From the NCBI GenBank assembly GCA_022578965.1, contig MU401070.1, positions 1 to 11,006 on the forward strand: 11,006 nucleotides of DNA, given 5' to 3'. Shown here one piece after another: positions 8,500-11,006 of the stretch (position 1 is the stretch's first letter; each line of letters opens with the position of its first letter). A model generated the notes under the pieces. It did not search any database and was not told the origin of the DNA. It saw nothing but the letters and a program-made list of their open reading frames with translations. The translations under genes and the position numbers were made by a program. This DNA is from Xylaria sp. FL1777. Lineage: Eukaryota; Ascomycota; Sordariomycetes; Xylariales; Xylariaceae.

Positions 8500-9041
8500 C
8501 CTATAAATTTAATTAAACTTTATGTTTTATTTGCTTTTTATATTTAGCGCAATTTTTTTTAAATAAATTATAAGCTTTTATTTATGCAAATAACTTAAGG
8601 TTTAAATTATTTAATAAGTTTTGTATGCTTAAAATAATTTATTTAATAATAATAGCAAGTTTTTAACTATTATTTTTGTTTAAAAAAACTTATAAACTTG
8701 ATTAAACTTTATGTTTTATTTGCTTTTTATATTTAGCGCAATTTTTTTTAAACAAATTATAAGCTTTTATTTATATAAATAACTTAAAGTTTAAATTGTT
8801 TAATAAATTTTGCATACTTAAAGCAATTTATTTAATAGTAATAGTAAGTTTTTAGCTATTATTTTTGTTTAAAATTAAGTAGTTAAGCTTAAAGGTTTTT
8901 TGCTAAAAGTATTTTAAGGTTTAAATTTTTTAGTAAGTTTTATATGCTTAAAGTAATTTGTTTATTTAATAGTAATAGTAAGTTTTTAGCTATTATTTTT
9001 GTTTAAAATTAAGTAGTTAAGCTTAAAAGTTTTTTATTAAA
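8500..9041. repeat. Diverged tandem array, 189-bp and about 134-bp periods
   Basis: Unit A (8500-8688) and unit B (from 8689) align at a constant 189-bp offset over ATTAAACTTTATGTTTTATT, TTTAGCGCAATTTTTTTTAA and TAAGCTTTTATTTAT. The end of B (about 8781-8911) is repeated again as a partial unit C (8912-9041) at an offset near 134 bp, sharing TTTTTAGCTATTATTTTTGT and TTAAGTAGTTAAGCTTAAA. Differences are almost all transitions: CCTATAAATTTA versus CTTATAAACTTG, AAATAAATT versus AAACAAATT, TATGCAAAT versus TATATAAAT. Unit C also has a 4-bp insertion. Two-way transitions show that both copies were mutated independently after duplication. Confidence 0.85.
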
Positions 9042-9048
9042 TAACTAA

Positions 9049-9278
9049 ATAAAAAACAAACGAAACAAATTAACAAACGTAACTATTAAACTAGTATTAA
9101 AAATAGCAATAAAAATAATTAGCAAAAAAAAAGAAAAAAAAAAAAAAAAAAGGCAAGTAAAAAGAAAAAAGCTAGTAAAAAAAGCAAAAGTGCTTTTTTA
9201 GTAATCTTAAAAAATAAAAACCTAAATAATAAAACGCTTAAAAAAAGAAAAAAAAAAAAAAAAAGCAAAAGTAGCTAA
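9049..9278 (+). pseudogene. A-tract block with lysine-rich open segments
   Basis: Two overlapping plus-strand frames are open, 9049-9198 (50 codons, TAG at 9199) and 9123-9275 (51 codons, TAA at 9276). Both are dominated by Lys with some Ser, Ala and Asn. The block has two long A-runs interrupted by single G (about 9134-9151 and 9248-9264), each followed by a GCAA-type word. A lysine-rich tail of a dead transposon protein is possible. Simple poly-A expansion, or reverse-transcribed poly-A from a LINE-like element, is equally possible. There is no ATG and no conserved motif. Confidence 0.25.
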
Positions 9279-9596
9279 CTTTGCAAACTAAAATATCTTT
9301 AATAATTGCAAATTATGCTTTATATATTAAAGCATTTAGTAAACTTAAGAAAAAAAGCGTTATTATGCTTTAAAAATAAAGCACTTTAAAAAAAGTTATT
9401 TTATTAAAAACTAAAGTTGCAATAAAGTAAAAAAAGCTTAATTATAAAAAAATAATCTAATATTTATTATATAAAAATAAGTTTTTTTTTAATACTTTTT
9501 AAGAAAACTTAAGAATTAATAATATTAAGCTTTTATTTATAACTATAATTTAATAGCTATTTTTTTGTAATTTAACTTTATTTTAAAAACAAACAT
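9279..9596. other. No gene; A-rich spacer before repeat R2
   Basis: Stops in all frames, AAAGC and TTTTAAG words, and nothing assignable. A mild inverted word pair, ATTATGCTTTA (9312-9322) and TAAAGCATTT (9328-9337), is visible but imperfect. Confidence 0.5.
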
Positions 9597-9992
9597 TTTT
9601 AATAGCGTGCTAAATAAGTTAAGCTAGCTTATAACATAAAAAAGCTTTAGCTTAAGTTTATTATTAATAGGTTTGCTTAAAATAATGCGCTTTTTAATAA
9701 TAAATGCGTTTATAATTATTATATTTAAAGGTTAAGCAAAAAAGCATAAAAACAAAGCTATTGCTTAGCTTATAGTTTTAAAGCTTTAAAAAAAAAGTAT
9801 TTTAACGTATAATTTTTATAGTAGAGCGTACGTTATAATAGTGTTTAAAAAAAGCAAAAAAAACTATAGCTTAAATACTGCAAGCTTTATATATTAATAG
9901 CTAATAGCGCAAATTTTTTATGTATAGCTAATTATTTTTGCGCGATTTTAAAATAGCAGCAAATTATATAAATATAATAGCTAATATAATTA
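9597..9992. repeat. Direct repeat copy R2 (about 396 bp), less eroded
   Basis: Second copy of the 7684-8019 repeat, offset 1898 bp at its start (TTAAGCTAGC at 9619) and 1976 bp near its end. It keeps more G/C than R1, including GTGC, ATGCGC, AATGCG, GAGCGTACG and GCGCGAT, giving one of the densest sets of CpG in the window. It also carries a block of about 73 bp near 9848-9920 that R1 lacks. It starts about 15 bp closer to its TTTTAATAGC word than R1 does. Confidence 0.7.
9848..9920. other. About 73-bp block present in R2 only
   Basis: The R1/R2 offset rises from 1903 (CATTATAATA at 7928 versus CGTTATAATA at 9831) to 1976 (GCTAATTATT at 7951 versus 9927). R2 therefore has a net 73 extra bases, running from an A-rich AAAAAAGCAAAAAAAAC through ACTGCAAGC to TAGCGC. 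It could be an insertion in R2 or a deletion in R1. The edges are blurred by A and T runs, and I see no clear target-site duplication. Confidence 0.6.
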
Positions 9993-11006
9993 CTATTATA
10001 AAAAAAGCTAAACTTTATTGCTAATGTATAGCTTTTTAAAGATTATATATAAATGCAAAAATTAGAACAAAACTATTGTAGTTTTTTGTTTAAGCAAATA
10101 AAACAAAAATACTAAAAAGTAAGTAAAATGTATATATAACAGCCAAAAAAAAAAAAAGCAAAAATAAAAATATATTTAAATATACAAAAGTAAGCAACTT
10201 AACTAAATAAAAACAACTAATGTAGCTATTTAAGCTTGCATAAAAAGATTAGCTATAAATAAACAATAAATAAACTAAAAATGTAGTTAATATACTTTGT
10301 TATACTTAATAGTTTTATAATAAGTTTTATTAATATAAGTAATTGTTATAAAATAATGCTATTATTGCAAAATTAATAATAATAATATATATTATATTTA
10401 ATATAACAATAATTGTTTTAAAAATATAGGTTTTAGTTAAATAAAGTAAATTAAAGTATACTTATTATTTTTTTTATTTATTAATTTTATTATATATTAT
10501 TTTTTTAACTTTTAGTAAAATTTATAGCAAAATATACAGCTGTTTGTTTAAAAATTACTATTATAAGTAAATATATAGCTATACTTAAGTATAAAAACTA
10601 ATTTTTAAACTATTACTTTATATAACATAGTAAAGCACTAAAGTATAATAGCAAGCAATAAAAAAAAAAGCTAAAAATAAGTTTTATTAGCTATATATTT
10701 TCTTAATGTTTTTAAATAACTTAAAAAATTATATAATGTAAAATATAGTATTAGTAGCAGCAAAAATATATATATAAAACTAAAAAAAAAATAAAAGAAA
10801 AGTTATTAAAAAGCTTAATAAAATCAACATTTTAAAACATTAGTTTAATAGCATTATTTATATTTAACATATTTTTAATAATATAATAATAAATTAAAAA
10901 AAATAAATATTTTTTTTTTTTTTAATTTGTTTTAAAGCTTTATATAACTTAAAATATATATTATAATAGTTTAGCTTTATTAACTTAATAAATATATAAT
11001 AAAATA
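9993..11006. other. Terminal gene-free AT-rich kilobase
   Basis: A-rich to balanced DNA with stops in all frames. A poly-A run follows ACAGCC at about 10140-10157, and TATA runs occur near 10767-10776. G+C falls further towards 11006. No gene, RNA or clear repeat is visible. Confidence 0.6.

Larger units (their letters stand above)
1..11006. other. Gene-free AT-rich block with RIP-like mutational erosion
   Basis: Seen: every frame on both strands is broken by frequent TAA/TAG stops, and the longest ATG-started frames are under 90 codons of low-complexity Phe/Ile/Leu/Tyr. Repeat copies inside the window differ mostly by C/T and G/A transitions. In twelve sampled rows (57 cytosines) 30 follow G, 26 follow A, one follows T and none follows C; 50 of the 57 are followed by T. 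CpG is rare. Known: repeat-induced point mutation in ascomycetes turns C into T in duplicated DNA, giving TpA-rich, stop-filled transposon graveyards. Inferred: the whole window is such a compartment, probably heterochromatic. An AT-rich organelle spacer is the main alternative and is less likely because of the transition-only repeat differences. Confidence 0.72.

Noticed and set aside
9049..9278. Genuine lysine-rich small protein gene
   Set aside because: There is no ATG and no conserved motif, and the Lys content comes from A-runs. Two overlapping frames are equally open, as expected from composition alone. It is kept only as a low-confidence relic.
1..11006. CRISPR array or phage-defence locus
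   Set aside because: The repeats found are either adjacent and diverged or far apart. There are no regular spacers of similar length and no cas-like or other intact gene.
1..11006. Mitochondrial genome spacer
   Set aside because: No GC clusters, tRNAs or mitochondrial gene fragments are seen. Paired transition-only differences between repeat copies fit nuclear RIP better.

Overview
This window is a gene-free, extremely AT-rich stretch. G+C is roughly 10-18% in most of the 60-base rows I counted. I see no intact protein gene and no tRNA, rRNA, CRISPR array or bacterial-type operon. The pattern is what repeat-induced point mutation (RIP) leaves in transposon-filled AT-rich blocks of filamentous ascomycete genomes: stop codons (TAA, TAG) in every frame, very high TpA, and repeat copies that differ mainly by C/T and G/A transitions. 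A centromeric, subtelomeric or dispersed AT-isochore location all fit. The species cannot be told from the sequence. A fungal mitochondrial spacer or an apicomplexan intergenic region is less likely, because neither explains the paired transition differences between repeat copies.

Layout. Positions 1-76 are a 12-bp AT tandem repeat. From about 600 to 7640 the plus strand is T-rich (minus strand A-rich). This half holds scattered relics that read best on the minus strand. They include a possible helix-turn-helix plus downstream segment at 3386-3061, an unrecognised 42-codon open segment at 4027-3902, a 36-codon open segment at 1463-1356 and a lysine-rich stretch at 1000-780. Three of these four together resemble, weakly, the start and end of a Fot1/pogo-type transposase. 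The same half holds a diverged 56-60-bp duplication (1543-1602 and 1685-1740), TA and TTA microsatellites, a 37-41-bp minisatellite at 6526-6700 and a perfect 15-bp-arm hairpin at 7433-7469.

From about 7640 onward the plus strand becomes A-rich. Here lie a pair of direct repeats of about 340 and 395 bp (R1 7684-8019, R2 9597-9992), 1.6 kb apart. Between them are a diverged tandem array with periods of 189 and about 134 bp (8500-9041) and a lysine-codon-rich A-tract block (9049-9278). The repeats could be the terminal repeats of a dead non-autonomous element or two dispersed copies of one repeat family. The last kilobase (9993-11006) holds nothing I can name.

Nothing here works as a functional gene set. 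The biological interest is the mutation record: residual cytosines lie almost only after A or G, and several repeat pairs allow the direction and context of the mutations to be read.
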